Source: JAWWOL01 sp033851545
Lineage (GTDB): Bacteria > Actinomycetota > Actinomycetes > JAWWOL01
DNA length: 64,000 nt
Assembly (NCBI GenBank): GCA_033851545.1
Contig: JAWWOO010000080.1
Coordinates: 33,144 to 97,143 of the forward strand
Reading direction: 5' to 3'
Both the position numbers and the translations under genes were made by a program. Positions 34,679 through 44,174 of this stretch are shown here, piece after piece (the stretch's first letter is position 1; the number at the start of each line of letters is the position of its first letter). The notes beneath the pieces are model-generated. The model did not search any database. It saw only the letters and a list, made by a program, of their open reading frames with translations, and had not been told where the DNA came from.

Positions 34679-35425
34679 ATGAGCCAAGCGCGCCCTGCGG
34701 TCGCCGCCCGTCCCCTCCCTCTGGCCGAGGGTCTGTGGCAGGTCGCTGGCCCTGGCATCACCCACCCCTGGGACGCCGCCGCCTACCTGGTCACGGGGAA
34801 GTACCCGGCTCTCGTGGACTGCGGTACGGGACTCGGGGCGGACGCGCTGGACAGCGCGTTGATCTCCTGCGGTGTCCTGCCTCACCGGCTGACGGCCGTC
34901 GTCGCGACCCACGGCCACTTCGATCACGTCGGGGATGGAGCGCGGTTGTCCGCCCTGGGCGTCCCAGTGCTCGTCCACCGGTCGGACGCGGAGGCGGTGC
35001 GTACCGCAGACCCGGCTCGCACCTGCGCAGAGACGTTGTACGGGACGGCCTTCGACGCCTTCGAGCCGGTCCCGGTGGCCGACGGGGACGAGCTGGACCT
35101 GCACGGTGCCCGGCTGGAGGTGCTCCACACACCCGGCCACACTCCAGGCTCCGTGAGCGTCGTGGCCCACGTCGGCGACCTGCGGGTCCTGCTGGCAGGC
35201 GACACCCTGTGGGGCGGCTTCTCCGCGGCGATCGGCTCGGACGAGGAGGCATGGCGGCACTCACTCGAGCGGCTGGCCGCGCTCGAGCTCGACGCCCTCA
35301 GCTTCGGGCACGGCATCAGCCGGCTGCTCGACGACCCCGCCGGCCGGATCGCCGAGGCCAGGCAGCGCTTTGCGAGCTACTTCGACCCGTGGTTCAAGCC
35401 GCCCAAGCAGCTGTTCCGTTACTAG
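34679..35425 (+). CDS. MBL-fold metallo-hydrolase
   Basis: A 248-residue metallo-beta-lactamase-fold hydrolase beginning at ATG 34679. The zinc-binding motif is THGHFDHVGD (HxHxDH) near residue 79, the third His is in HTPGHTPGSVS, the bridging Asp is in LLAGDTLWGG, and the last His is in SFGHGIS. Glyoxalase II-like hydrolases, lactonases and other thioester hydrolases share this layout. It starts downstream of a pseudogene and has no operon partner. Confidence 0.9.
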   Translation: MSQARPAVAARPLPLAEGLWQVAGPGITHPWDAAAYLVTGKYPALVDCGTGLGADALDSALISCGVLPHRLTAVVATHGHFDHVGDGARLSALGVPVLVHRSDAEAVRTADPARTCAETLYGTAFDAFEPVPVADGDELDLHGARLEVLHTPGHTPGSVSVVAHVGDLRVLLAGDTLWGGFSAAIGSDEEAWRHSLERLAALELDALSFGHGISRLLDDPAGRIAEARQRFASYFDPWFKPPKQLFRY

Positions 35426-35557
35426 CAAAGTGCTAAGAAATCATGAACGGGTGGGTCAAGAGTGACACCAGGGGCGACGAATCTGCGGGAGGCTGTCGCT
35501 GAAGGCAGCCGCTGACGGTTGCCGAAAAGGCCGTGACCCCACCGGGAGTACCTACTC
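35426..35557. other. Leader region of the amidase gene with stem-loops
   Basis: This 132-base gap holds two possible hairpins: GGCTG/CAGCC around a 10-base loop (near 35493-35512) and GCC-GAAAA-GGC (near 35521-35531), followed by GGGAG before the start. The first 40 bases are relatively AT-rich and may hold the promoter. It does not match the c-di-AMP (ydaO) riboswitch often found before actinobacterial wall hydrolases. Confidence 0.35.
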
Positions 35558-38488
35558 GTGCGACGTCCGTTCTCTGCCCTGCTCAGCGTCGCACTGATCC
35601 CGGCTGCCGTGGTCGTGCCGGTGCTCAGCGCACCCGCGTCCACCGCCCACCTGGTCGCTCCGCGCGTGTTCACGCTGGCCGTCGACGGCTCCGTCGCCCA
35701 CGGCCTTTCCGCCTCCGCCGAGAGCAAGACCCCTGCGTTCTCCGCGTTCGGCGCCACCTGGGACGCCGGCCGGTCGGGCACCGTCCAGGTCCGGGTCAGG
35801 GCCGCTGACACGCACACGTGGTCGGCGTGGACCGGCCTCGCGGCTGCCGACGTAGGGCCTGACCCCGGCAGTGCGGACGCCAGGTCCGCGGGCACGACGG
35901 TCGCCTCCGAGGCGATCTGGGCCGGGCCATCGGACGGCGTACAGACCCGGGTCGTCGGCGGCACCGCCCCGGCCAACCTCAAGCTCGAGCTGGTAGACCC
36001 CGGTACGAGCCCCGCGGACGCGAGCGTCGGCGCCACCACCATCGGCGGCTCCAGCGCCGAGGCGGCGACCGGGATGCCGCAGGTCTTCACAAGGGCGCAA
36101 TGGGGCGCGGACGAGTCGATCCGGCTCAGGCAGTGCCCCGGCGGCCCGTCGTACTCCTCGACGGTCAAGATCGGCTTCGTCCACCACACCGCCTCGACGA
36201 ACAGCTACACGGCGGCCCAGGTCCCGGCGATCATCCGCAGCTTCTACGCCTTCCACGTCCAGGGCAACGGCTGGTGCGACATCGGCTACAACTTCCTCGT
36301 CGACCGGTTCGGTCGGCTCTGGGAGGGCCGGTACGGCGGGATGGACCGGGCCGTCATCGGGGCGCACACCGGCGGGTTCAACCGCGACTCGTTCGGGGTC
36401 AGCATGATCGGCGACTTCAGCTCGCTCACACCCAACTCCTCGATCCAGCAGTCGATCTCCCGGCTGATGGCGTGGAAGCTCGGCGCCTACTACCGCAACC
36501 CGCTCGGCAAGGACACGCTGACCTACGCCGGCGGCCACTACCGTTTCTGCGGGTCGCAGGAGTGCCCCGTCGGCTCGACGGTGACTCTCGACGTGATCTC
36601 CGGCCACCGCGACGCCGATGTCGGCCACACCGCGTGCCCCGGCAACGCGGGGGAGGCGACCCTGCCTGCCGTACGGGCAGGGACGGTCTCTGCGATGGGC
36701 GCCGGCCTGGTCTCGCCGTCGGTCTCGACCACCGTCCACCGCCAGGGCGACGGGGGGATGTTCACCGTGACCGCAGGTGCCGTCACCCACCAGAGCTGGA
36801 CGCTGACAGCGATCGGAGCCGCCGGCAACGTGGTCCGGACCATCGCCGGCACCGTCGGGCAGGGACGGCTGATCACTGCGGCCTGGGACGGGACGACCGA
36901 CGCGGGAGCGCCGGCCGTCGCCGGCTCGTACACCCTGCGACTCACCAGCGACGGCGCGACCGGCAGCGCCGTCCCGTACGCCGTGCCGGTCCTGCTCCGC
37001 GCCCCCGTCGAGCTGGCCGGGCCGGCGCAGGTGGGGTACGGGGCGTCGGTGGCGTTGACCGGCTCGACCTACCCCGGCGCGACCGTGACGATGCTGCAGG
37101 CGCCGCCGGGGTCGACGACGTTCGCCCCGGTCGCGACCCTGGTGGCCGGCCCCGACGGCGGGTTCTCGTGGAGCTATCCGGGGACGTCGGCGGAGCAGAC
37201 GTACGCCCAGGTGGGCGGCAACGTCAGCGCCGTGCTGACCACCGTGATAGGCCCCAGCGTGACCGGACCCGCCCTCGCCGTGCCCGGCAGCGTCGTCACG
37301 CTGACCGGGACCGCGCCACCCGGCTCGACGGTGCAGGTCTTCCGGCAGGTCCCGCCGGCCGCGGCGTTCCTGAGTGCGACCGTTGTCGCCGGCGCCGACG
37401 GTGGCTGGACGAGCACGTTCATCGCGGACGCCGGCTACGCGTGGTTCGCCGTCGCGAACGGCCTGCAGTCCCCGGCCGGTGCCACCTCGATCACGGCCCC
37501 GCCGACGCTGACCGGCCCCGACCACGTGAACCTGCACGGGACGGTCACCCTCAGCGGCACGGCCCCGGCCGGTCAGCAGGTGCAGATCTGGCGCCGGCAG
37601 CGCAACCACGCCTCGTACACCCTCGCGGCTGCCGTGGTCGCAGGCGCGGCCGGTGCCTTCCAGTGGACCTACCCCGGCGACGACGACTTCCGTTGGTACG
37701 CAACAACTCCCGGCGGCAAGTCGGCCGTCGGGTTGACCCAGGTCGGGGTCAGCGCCCACGGCCCGGCCAAGGTCGACAAGGGGGGGTCCGCGAGCCTCGC
37801 CGGCACGGCACTGCCGGGCGCGCCGGTGGAGATCTGGCGGGCCCCGATCGGCGGCACGACGTTCGCGAAGGTCGCCGCCGTGACCGCCCGTACCGACGGC
37901 TCCTGGTCCTGGCCGTTCACCGTGGACGCGAGCCGCCGCTGGTACGCGACCTCGCGGGGCTGGCGCTCAGCCGGCGGCGCCACCCTGGTCGCCAGCCCAC
38001 CGCTGGTCAGCGGCCCGGTCAGCACGATCTATCACGCGACCGTGCACCTCACCGGCCGCGCCACTGCCGGCGACACCGTCACGCTGTGGCTGCACAAGCG
38101 CGGTACGAGCGGCTACCGCGGCCAGGCCAACACGGTCGCCCGCGCCGACGGCCGCTGGTCGATGCCGTACGTCGCCGACGAGGACTACCGCTGGTACGTC
38201 ACCTCCATCTCCGGGCGGTCCAAGGCGGGGATGACCACGATCCGCCCGGCCGTCGGCGCCGTACCGGCCGCCAAGCGCGGCAGCAGGGTCGCGATGCACG
38301 GCTTCGCCGTACCGGGACAGGTGGTGCACGTCTGGTTCAAGGCCGCCGGGCGCTGGACGCTGGGCCGCAACCTGCGGAGCAACGCCGCGGGGCGCTGGGG
38401 CACGGCGTTCACACTGACCCGTACGGTCAGCTGGTACGCCGAGTCGCGCGGAGTCCGGTCGGGGATCGGGACGACCCGGCCCCGCTGA
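35558..38488 (+). CDS. Secreted PGRP/N-acetylmuramoyl-L-alanine amidase with C-terminal beta-sandwich repeats
   Basis: A 976-residue exported wall hydrolase. Residues 1-30 are a signal peptide. The peptidoglycan-recognition/Amidase_2 domain runs from about 174 (VFTRAQWGADESI) to 361, with Zn ligands in GFVHHTAS and GHRDADVGHTACPG. Next comes a FlgD-like Ig unit (about 385-480: AAWDGTTDAGAPAVAGSYTLRL). From about 484 to the end there are at least five copies of an ~80-residue module with the pattern V.L.G.A.PG..V..W....G...F......V.A..DG.W...F.AD..YRWYA. The same module occurs in the SpoIID protein at 45137. It should cleave stem peptides from muramic acid and bind the wall or a glycan through the repeats. 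Confidence 0.9.
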   Translation: MRRPFSALLSVALIPAAVVVPVLSAPASTAHLVAPRVFTLAVDGSVAHGLSASAESKTPAFSAFGATWDAGRSGTVQVRVRAADTHTWSAWTGLAAADVGPDPGSADARSAGTTVASEAIWAGPSDGVQTRVVGGTAPANLKLELVDPGTSPADASVGATTIGGSSAEAATGMPQVFTRAQWGADESIRLRQCPGGPSYSSTVKIGFVHHTASTNSYTAAQVPAIIRSFYAFHVQGNGWCDIGYNFLVDRFGRLWEGRYGGMDRAVIGAHTGGFNRDSFGVSMIGDFSSLTPNSSIQQSISRLMAWKLGAYYRNPLGKDTLTYAGGHYRFCGSQECPVGSTVTLDVISGHRDADVGHTACPGNAGEATLPAVRAGTVSAMGAGLVSPSVSTTVHRQGDGGMFTVTAGAVTHQSWTLTAIGAAGNVVRTIAGTVGQGRLITAAWDGTTDAGAPAVAGSYTLRLTSDGATGSAVPYAVPVLLRAPVELAGPAQVGYGASVALTGSTYPGATVTMLQAPPGSTTFAPVATLVAGPDGGFSWSYPGTSAEQTYAQVGGNVSAVLTTVIGPSVTGPALAVPGSVVTLTGTAPPGSTVQVFRQVPPAAAFLSATVVAGADGGWTSTFIADAGYAWFAVANGLQSPAGATSITAPPTLTGPDHVNLHGTVTLSGTAPAGQQVQIWRRQRNHASYTLAAAVVAGAAGAFQWTYPGDDDFRWYATTPGGKSAVGLTQVGVSAHGPAKVDKGGSASLAGTALPGAPVEIWRAPIGGTTFAKVAAVTARTDGSWSWPFTVDASRRWYATSRGWRSAGGATLVASPPLVSGPVSTIYHATVHLTGRATAGDTVTLWLHKRGTSGYRGQANTVARADGRWSMPYVADEDYRWYVTSISGRSKAGMTTIRPAVGAVPAAKRGSRVAMHGFAVPGQVVHVWFKAAGRWTLGRNLRSNAAGRWGTAFTLTRTVSWYAESRGVRSGIGTTRPR

Positions 38489-38580
38489 CCAGCGCAAATG
38501 CCGATTGGGCGGCTGTACGGGGTATTCTGCCCGAGCCAATTCCCGCCGTTCCGACACGCCTGCCCCGGGAGCTTTCCGCC

Positions 38581-39534
38581 ATGACCAGTGCCGCCCACGT
38601 CGAGATCGCGCCGGGGCATGGGCTCCTCGTCGAGGCCACCGAGCCGCACGGCGTCCAGGTCACCGTCGTGCTGCCCTGCTACAACGAGGTGGGCCACGTC
38701 GAAGCCGAGATCGTCCGGATCACCAAGGCGATGGACGCGAGCGGCTACGTCTACGACCTGGACGTCTACGACGACCTGTCCTCCGACGGCACCCGCGAGC
38801 TGCTGGCCAGGCTGGCGCCGCGGTTCCCGCGGATGCGCTACCTGCCGCGGCACCGCAACGGCGGCTCCGGCACCATCCGGCGCATCGGCACCCAGAACGC
38901 CCGTGGCGAGTTCGTGGTCTGGACCGACGCCGACATGACCTACCCCAACGAGCGGATCCCCGAGTTCGTCGCCTTGCTCGAGAACGACGAGTCGATCGAC
39001 CAGGTCGTCGGTGCCCGCACGTCGGAGGAGGGCACGTACAAGTTCCTCCGCGTCCCGGCCAAGTGGATCATCCGCAAGATCGCGTCCTACCTCACCGCCA
39101 CGTCCATCCCCGACCTCAACTCCGGCCTGCGGGCGTTTCGGCGCTCGGTGTCGCTGCCCTACCTGCGGCTGCTGCCGCCCGGCTTCTCCTGCGTCACGAC
39201 GCTCACCGTGTCGTTCCTGTCGAACAACCACGACGTGCAGTACGTCCCGATCCAGTACGAGAAGCGGGCCGGCGTCTCGAAGTTCCACTTCACCAAGGAC
39301 GCCTACCGCTACATCCTGCAGGTGCTGCGGATGGTGATGTACTTCAACCCGATCAAGGTCCTGATGCCGCTGGCGCTGTGGATCATGGCGCTGGGCTTCG
39401 TCAAGCTGATCGTGGACCTCAGCATCCACAGCGGGCGGGTCACCGGCTCGACCGTGCTGGCGATCATCATCGGCTTCCAGGTCGCAGCCCTAGCCCTGAT
39501 CGGCGACCTGATCGTGAAGTCCCGCGACGCCTGA
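38581..39534 (+). CDS. Family 2 glycosyltransferase (DPM1-like, membrane-anchored)
   Basis: A 317-residue GT2 enzyme with the GT-A motifs VTVVLPCYNEVGHV near residue 27, DDLSSDGT near 64 and the metal-binding DAD at 116-118 (WTDADMTYPN). The acceptor-region VPIQYEKRAGVSKFH lies near 222. Two C-terminal membrane helices (about 260-280 and 290-312) anchor it. It resembles dolichol/polyprenyl-phosphate sugar transferases, which supply lipid-linked sugars to GT-C enzymes such as those encoded at 51339 and 53509. The exact sugar is not visible. Confidence 0.9.
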   Translation: MTSAAHVEIAPGHGLLVEATEPHGVQVTVVLPCYNEVGHVEAEIVRITKAMDASGYVYDLDVYDDLSSDGTRELLARLAPRFPRMRYLPRHRNGGSGTIRRIGTQNARGEFVVWTDADMTYPNERIPEFVALLENDESIDQVVGARTSEEGTYKFLRVPAKWIIRKIASYLTATSIPDLNSGLRAFRRSVSLPYLRLLPPGFSCVTTLTVSFLSNNHDVQYVPIQYEKRAGVSKFHFTKDAYRYILQVLRMVMYFNPIKVLMPLALWIMALGFVKLIVDLSIHSGRVTGSTVLAIIIGFQVAALALIGDLIVKSRDA

Positions 39535-39537
39535 GCC

Positions 39538-40542
39538 CTAGTCGAGGGCCGAGTCGGTCTCGCTGACCAACAGGTCGGTCGGGGCGTTGTGGACCGCCGG
39601 CACCGAGCCCAGCTTGCCGGCCTCGAAGTCCTCGAACGCCTGGAGGATCTCCGCCTTGGTGTTCATCACGAACGGGCCCATGAACGCGATCGGCTCCCGG
39701 ATGGGCAGCCCGCCGAGCAGCAGGACCTCCATCTCCGGGTGCCGGCTCTCCTGCTGAAGGTCGGCGGCGAGGGTGATCGCGTCGCCGGCGCCGAAGACCG
39801 CCAGCTGGCCGGTCTGCAGCGACTTTGCCTCGACGCCCGCCGATCCCGTACCGGCGAGCACGTAGGCAAGCGCGTTGAAGTCAGGCCGCCACGGCAGGAC
39901 CAGCCGGGCGCCGGGGGAGATGGTCGCGTGGATCATCACGATCGGGGTGTAGGTCGAGCCCGGTCCCTGCGTCCCGGCGACGTCGCCCGCGATGACCCGC
40001 ACCAGCACCCCGCCGTCGTCGGAGGCGACCAGGGCGGTGTCGCCCGCGTGCAGGTCCTGGTAGCGCGGGTGCACCCACTTCTGCGCCTTGGGCAGGTTGA
40101 CCCACAGCTGCAGGCCGTGGAAGAGGCCACCGCTGGCGACCAGGTGCTCCGGCGGGGTCTCGATGTGCAGAATGCCTTGTCCCGCGGTCATCCACTGGGT
40201 CGCGCCGTCGGAGATGGTGCCGCCGCCGCCGTTGGAGTCGTTGTGGATGAGGACGCCGTCGATCATGTAGGTGACGGTCTCGAAGCCACGGTGCGGGTGC
40301 CACGGGGTGCCCTTGGGCTCGCCGGGCCCGTAGTCGACCTCGCCCATCTGGTCCAGGTGGATGAACGGGTCGAGGTCCCTGAGGTCGACGCCGGCGAAGG
40401 CCCGCCGTACGGGGAAGCCTTCACCTTCGAAACCGCGCGGCGAGGTGGTGACAGACCGTACGGGGCGCTGGGTGCTGGCGGCCGGGTCTGGCACCGGGAT
40501 GCGGGGCAGGACCGTGATGTCCTCGACGGTGACGGCTGGCAT
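39538..40542 (-). CDS. Pirin family protein
   Basis: A 334-residue bicupin of the pirin family, nuclear cofactors in eukaryotes and often quercetinase-like in bacteria. The N-terminal metal site is present in PWHPHRGFETVTYM with further ligands in ILHIETPPEH. The C-terminal pirin_C cupin runs from about 185 (IVMIHATISPGARLVLP) to 300, with LLLGGLPIREPIAFMGPFVMNT. It lies 4 bases from the convergent GT2 gene and looks unrelated to the glycan genes. Confidence 0.93.
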   Translation of the reverse strand: MPAVTVEDITVLPRIPVPDPAASTQRPVRSVTTSPRGFEGEGFPVRRAFAGVDLRDLDPFIHLDQMGEVDYGPGEPKGTPWHPHRGFETVTYMIDGVLIHNDSNGGGGTISDGATQWMTAGQGILHIETPPEHLVASGGLFHGLQLWVNLPKAQKWVHPRYQDLHAGDTALVASDDGGVLVRVIAGDVAGTQGPGSTYTPIVMIHATISPGARLVLPWRPDFNALAYVLAGTGSAGVEAKSLQTGQLAVFGAGDAITLAADLQQESRHPEMEVLLLGGLPIREPIAFMGPFVMNTKAEILQAFEDFEAGKLGSVPAVHNAPTDLLVSETDSALD

Positions 40543-40682
40543 GGCGGGCCTCCGGGCGAGTTGTTGGCTACGAAACTACCCCGCCCGCGGATTTGGCCTG
40601 GCGCCGGGACCTTCAGGTCTGGTCGCATCCGCCGACGCCAACAAGGCCGGAACTCAGTCCGGCTCTGGCGACGGAGGCGTGG

Positions 40683-43487
40683 GTGCAGGCGACAGTCAGG
40701 TGGCGGCGGGCGGCCCGGTCCGGGCTGACCCTTGCCGAGCTGACCCTGATCGCCCTCGTGGTCTGGTTGATCGGCGCGCAGGCGCATGCGTTCACCGGAC
40801 ATCCCAAGGGCTACGACGCGACCGGGCACCTGTCCAAGGCGCGCTTCATCTTCGACAACTGGCCGCACGTCTCCTGGAACTACCAGTGGTACTCCGGTGA
40901 GCCGGCCTTCTCCGACTATCCGGGTTACCACGTGCTGCTGGCCCTGATCGCAGCGGTCGGGCACGTCTCGCTGCCCAGGGCGATGATGCTCGTCGCGTAC
41001 GCGTCGATGGTCTTTGTCGTCGCCGGGCTGTACGGCACCGTACGCGCCGCGACCGGGAGCCGGCTGAGCGCGCTGATCGCCGCCGGCCTGCTCGTCGGGA
41101 CGCCGACGCTGTGGGCGCAGGTGGTCGTGCTCGGCCTCTACCCGCGGTTCGCGGCACTCGGCATGATGTCCGTCACCCTGGCGGCGGCGGTGGCCCACTC
41201 ACGGCGCGGCGGCCGGTGGCGCGGGGCGCTCACCTGCGTCCTGCTGTCGCTGTCCCTGTCCATGCACCCGATCGTCGGCATGATCGCGGTGGGGCTGGTC
41301 ATCGGTGTCTACCTGCTCGACCTCCGGCTGTCGGTCACCCGCCGGTGCTTCACCGCCGCAACCGTGGTGCTGACCGGTTTCGGGCTCAACGCGTGGTTCT
41401 ACCTCCCGCTCGGGCTGTCGTCGCGTTCCCAGACCCTGTTCACCGACAAGGAGCTCTCGCTGTCGTGGGGCATGCTGTTCCGGCCAGCGGTGGGGCACCT
41501 CGACGGACTGACGCCGGCGCTGCTGCCGCTCGGCCTGATCGTGATCTGTTTCGCGGTCTGGCAGCTGCTGCCGCTGGAGATCCCGTTCGCGGAAAAGGTC
41601 GCGCTAGGCACCGACGTCACCTTCCTCTCGTCGATGTCACCGGACACGCCGGTCCCGGCCACCGCGGGACCGGTGACCCGCCGTTTCTTCCAGCGATTCC
41701 GCGTGGTGCGGTCACTGGGGCTGCCGTATCGCCTCGCGTTGCTCTTCGCGGTCAGCACCGCTGCCGTGTTCGCGTACGGGTTCGTCGGCCTCGCCGTGCC
41801 CCACTTCGCCTACTACGTCAACGGTCTCCAGCCCTACGACCTGATGGTCTACCCGGCCTACCTGCTGTCCGGCATCGTCGGGCTGGTGATCGAGCCGCTG
41901 CGCCTCACGGTTGCCGCCTGGCTGGCTCGGGTCCTCTCCGGTATAGCCGCGTCGGTGCTCCGGGTCGCCATGCCAGGCGCGGCCCTCTCCGCGGCCGTAG
42001 TCCTGATCGGCGTGACCGCCTGGAACACCTCCGGCACCCTCAAGGCCCCCGAGACCACCAACGACGACATCCCGGCACGCGCGTCCCTCCTCCCCGCCGA
42101 GTCGGCCGGGCAGTTCCAGTACCGGTTCGCCGGCGCCGCTGACTCCACGACGGAGTGGGTGAACGACTACTCCGCCGTGCCGCAGACCCGCGGCTACGAC
42201 GACCACGCCGCCCTGCACCTGGACTGGCAGGTCTGGCTGGAGACGAGCCTGCTCAAGGCTTCGGCGTCGCCGCAGGAGCGCCGCTTCCTGCTCGACTGGT
42301 ACGGCGTCAAGTGGATCGACGTCGACGCCAACACCGGCGACCTGACCCAGTACCGCAGCGATCCGGCCACGTACGCCCCGCTGGACACCCTGCAGCAACC
42401 GGGCATCCGGATGCAGACCTACCGCTACCAGCAGGCGACCCCGATCCTCTCGGCGTCGTCCGCGCCGTCGGTCCTGGTCATCGGTGACGACCAGCGCTAC
42501 GACCTGATGCTCCGGGCGCTGGCCCTCAGCGGCGTGGGCAGCGACCGGCTCGTCCTGGTCCACGGCCCCGCGTCGCTGGACGACGTCACGCCTGCCCTGC
42601 TGCGGTCGTTCCAGACCGTTGCCCTGTACGGGCCCACGGTCGCCAATGCCCAGCGGGACGCCGCCCTGCTCGGCGACTTCGTACGGGGCGGCGGCGGCCT
42701 GTTCGTCGACGGTGCGGAGAACAGCCCAGCCGTCAGTCGGTTGGCCGGGTTGCCCGGCAGTCCCTTCCCGGTCGCGGCGGTCGCCCAGACCACGGTGCCC
42801 GAGTCCGGATGGGCCTTCACCCCGTCTGCCGACCCCACGGTGGTCGCCGCTGACCTGACGGCCTTCGGCCCGCCGGCCTACGACACCTCCGGCGGCTGGT
42901 CGACCGAGACCGCCACCCGCCTGCAGCCCGGCGCGCACGAGGTGCTCGCGACCCACGGGCACACGGTCGCCGCGGCGGGCGCGTACGGCAGCGGGCAGGT
43001 CTTCTGGGAGGGTCTCAACCTGCCCTACCACCTGAATGTGTTCCGCTCCGAGCCCGAGGCTGCTTTCCTTGCCAGGGCGCTACTTTCGCTGGCCGAGGCC
43101 GCTCCCGCGCCGACCCACGACTCCGCGACCTACGCAAACCCGCAGAGCTGGCAGGTCTCGACCGCCGGGGCACGCGGGGTCCTGTTCAAGGAGCAGGACG
43201 CCCCCGGATGGCACGCCACGGTGGACGGGAAGCCGACCCCGATCTATCCGGCCGGCCCGGGCATGATGTGGGTCCCGCTGACGGGCAGCGGACCGGTCAC
43301 GGTCGCGCTGACCTACCGGCTCTCGTCCGTGGAGAAGCTCGGCTTCGCCGGGTCGTTCGGCACCCTGATCGCGATGGCGGTGCTGTTGCTGAGCGGACGG
43401 GCGAGGCGGCTGTTCAGCGGCCGGGCCAGGAGACTGGTCGACGGACCCACGGTGGACGTGCCGCGCGACCCGCTACTTGTCGGGTAG
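40683..43487 (+). CDS. Large PTPS-related (6-pyruvoyl-tetrahydropterin synthase-related) membrane protein
   Basis: A 934-residue protein. I chose GTG 40683 because GGAGG at 40673-40677 has ideal spacing; a TTG at 40593 would add 30 residues. The N-terminal ~520 residues hold about ten membrane helices with HPKGYDATGHLSKARF and NYQWYSGEPAFSDYPGYH in the first outer loop, typical of the PTPS-related membrane family. The C-terminal half is exported and contains a ThuA/GATase-like Rossmann segment (PSVLVIGDDQRYDLML, RGGGGLFVDGAENSP) before a last membrane helix and basic tail. The acidic first loop is GT-C-like. Despite the name it has nothing to do with pterins; a glycan polymerase or transferase is plausible. 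Confidence 0.8.
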   Translation: MQATVRWRRAARSGLTLAELTLIALVVWLIGAQAHAFTGHPKGYDATGHLSKARFIFDNWPHVSWNYQWYSGEPAFSDYPGYHVLLALIAAVGHVSLPRAMMLVAYASMVFVVAGLYGTVRAATGSRLSALIAAGLLVGTPTLWAQVVVLGLYPRFAALGMMSVTLAAAVAHSRRGGRWRGALTCVLLSLSLSMHPIVGMIAVGLVIGVYLLDLRLSVTRRCFTAATVVLTGFGLNAWFYLPLGLSSRSQTLFTDKELSLSWGMLFRPAVGHLDGLTPALLPLGLIVICFAVWQLLPLEIPFAEKVALGTDVTFLSSMSPDTPVPATAGPVTRRFFQRFRVVRSLGLPYRLALLFAVSTAAVFAYGFVGLAVPHFAYYVNGLQPYDLMVYPAYLLSGIVGLVIEPLRLTVAAWLARVLSGIAASVLRVAMPGAALSAAVVLIGVTAWNTSGTLKAPETTNDDIPARASLLPAESAGQFQYRFAGAADSTTEWVNDYSAVPQTRGYDDHAALHLDWQVWLETSLLKASASPQERRFLLDWYGVKWIDVDANTGDLTQYRSDPATYAPLDTLQQPGIRMQTYRYQQATPILSASSAPSVLVIGDDQRYDLMLRALALSGVGSDRLVLVHGPASLDDVTPALLRSFQTVALYGPTVANAQRDAALLGDFVRGGGGLFVDGAENSPAVSRLAGLPGSPFPVAAVAQTTVPESGWAFTPSADPTVVAADLTAFGPPAYDTSGGWSTETATRLQPGAHEVLATHGHTVAAAGAYGSGQVFWEGLNLPYHLNVFRSEPEAAFLARALLSLAEAAPAPTHDSATYANPQSWQVSTAGARGVLFKEQDAPGWHATVDGKPTPIYPAGPGMMWVPLTGSGPVTVALTYRLSSVEKLGFAGSFGTLIAMAVLLLSGRARRLFSGRARRLVDGPTVDVPRDPLLVG

Positions 43488-44114
43488 CTCGGCCCAGACG
43501 ATCGTCCACGGGAACGGCTTGGAGACCGCCCGTACGGTCGCGACCTGGGAGACGAACTTCACGAACTGACCGGTCGACCAGTGGTTGAGGTGGCCGGGGG
43601 TGTTGCCCAGATCCTTGACGTAGCGGCCGGTGACCAGGTTGCAGCCCCGGAAAATGGGCTCGCGCGGCACCGAGAGCAGCAGGTGGCGCGAGGAGACCCG
43701 GGCCAGCTCACGAAGGCCGGCCTCGGGGTCGCGCAGGTGCTCGAGCACCTCGACGCAGACGATGAGGTCGAACTGGTCGTCACTGAACGGCATCTGCTCG
43801 GCGTCGGCATGCAGGTAGTGCGGACCGGGCCGGCCGCGCCACTCGGCCCGCAGGCCCGCGTCGGGCAGGTCGATGCCGACGGCCGAGCCGAACCGGTTGT
43901 AGAGCTTCTGGCTGATGACACCTTCGCCGGCGCCGACCTCGAGCGGGTTGACCGCCGGCTTGGCGGCGTGCGAGATCTGCTCCACCAGGCCGTCCAGCCG
44001 GGCCACCCAGCGTTCGGTGAGCCAACGGATCGCCGGGTTCTTCGCGGTGTACTTCTGGGTGTGGTTGCCGATGACGGTGCCGGGCGACTCGGCGGACTGC
44101 TGTGTGGACGTCAT
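43473..44114 (-). CDS. Class I SAM-dependent methyltransferase
   Basis: A 213-residue methyltransferase (Methyltransf_11 type). Motif I is PLEVGAGEGVISQ, motif II ends AVGIDLPD, and motif IV is FDLIVCVEVLEHLRDPEAGL. SVPREPIFRGCNLVTGRY and NTPGHLNHWS are conserved in glycan-linked members next to glycosyltransferases. A role in capping or decorating the polymer is inferred from context. Its 3' end overlaps the convergent PTPS-related gene by 15 bases. Confidence 0.88.
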   Translation of the reverse strand: MTSTQQSAESPGTVIGNHTQKYTAKNPAIRWLTERWVARLDGLVEQISHAAKPAVNPLEVGAGEGVISQKLYNRFGSAVGIDLPDAGLRAEWRGRPGPHYLHADAEQMPFSDDQFDLIVCVEVLEHLRDPEAGLRELARVSSRHLLLSVPREPIFRGCNLVTGRYVKDLGNTPGHLNHWSTGQFVKFVSQVATVRAVSKPFPWTIVWAELPDK

Positions 44115-44174
44115 CTCGGCAGGGCTCTCCCAACAGCGACGCGGGCGTACGTGGTGGCTCAGTAGGCTAGCGCA

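Noticed and set aside
35426..35557. c-di-AMP riboswitch before the wall amidase
   Set aside because: Actinobacterial wall hydrolase genes often have one, but the conserved blocks of that riboswitch are not present.
40593..40682. TTG start for the PTPS-related membrane protein
   Set aside because: GTG 40683 has a well-spaced GGAGG while the TTG has none.
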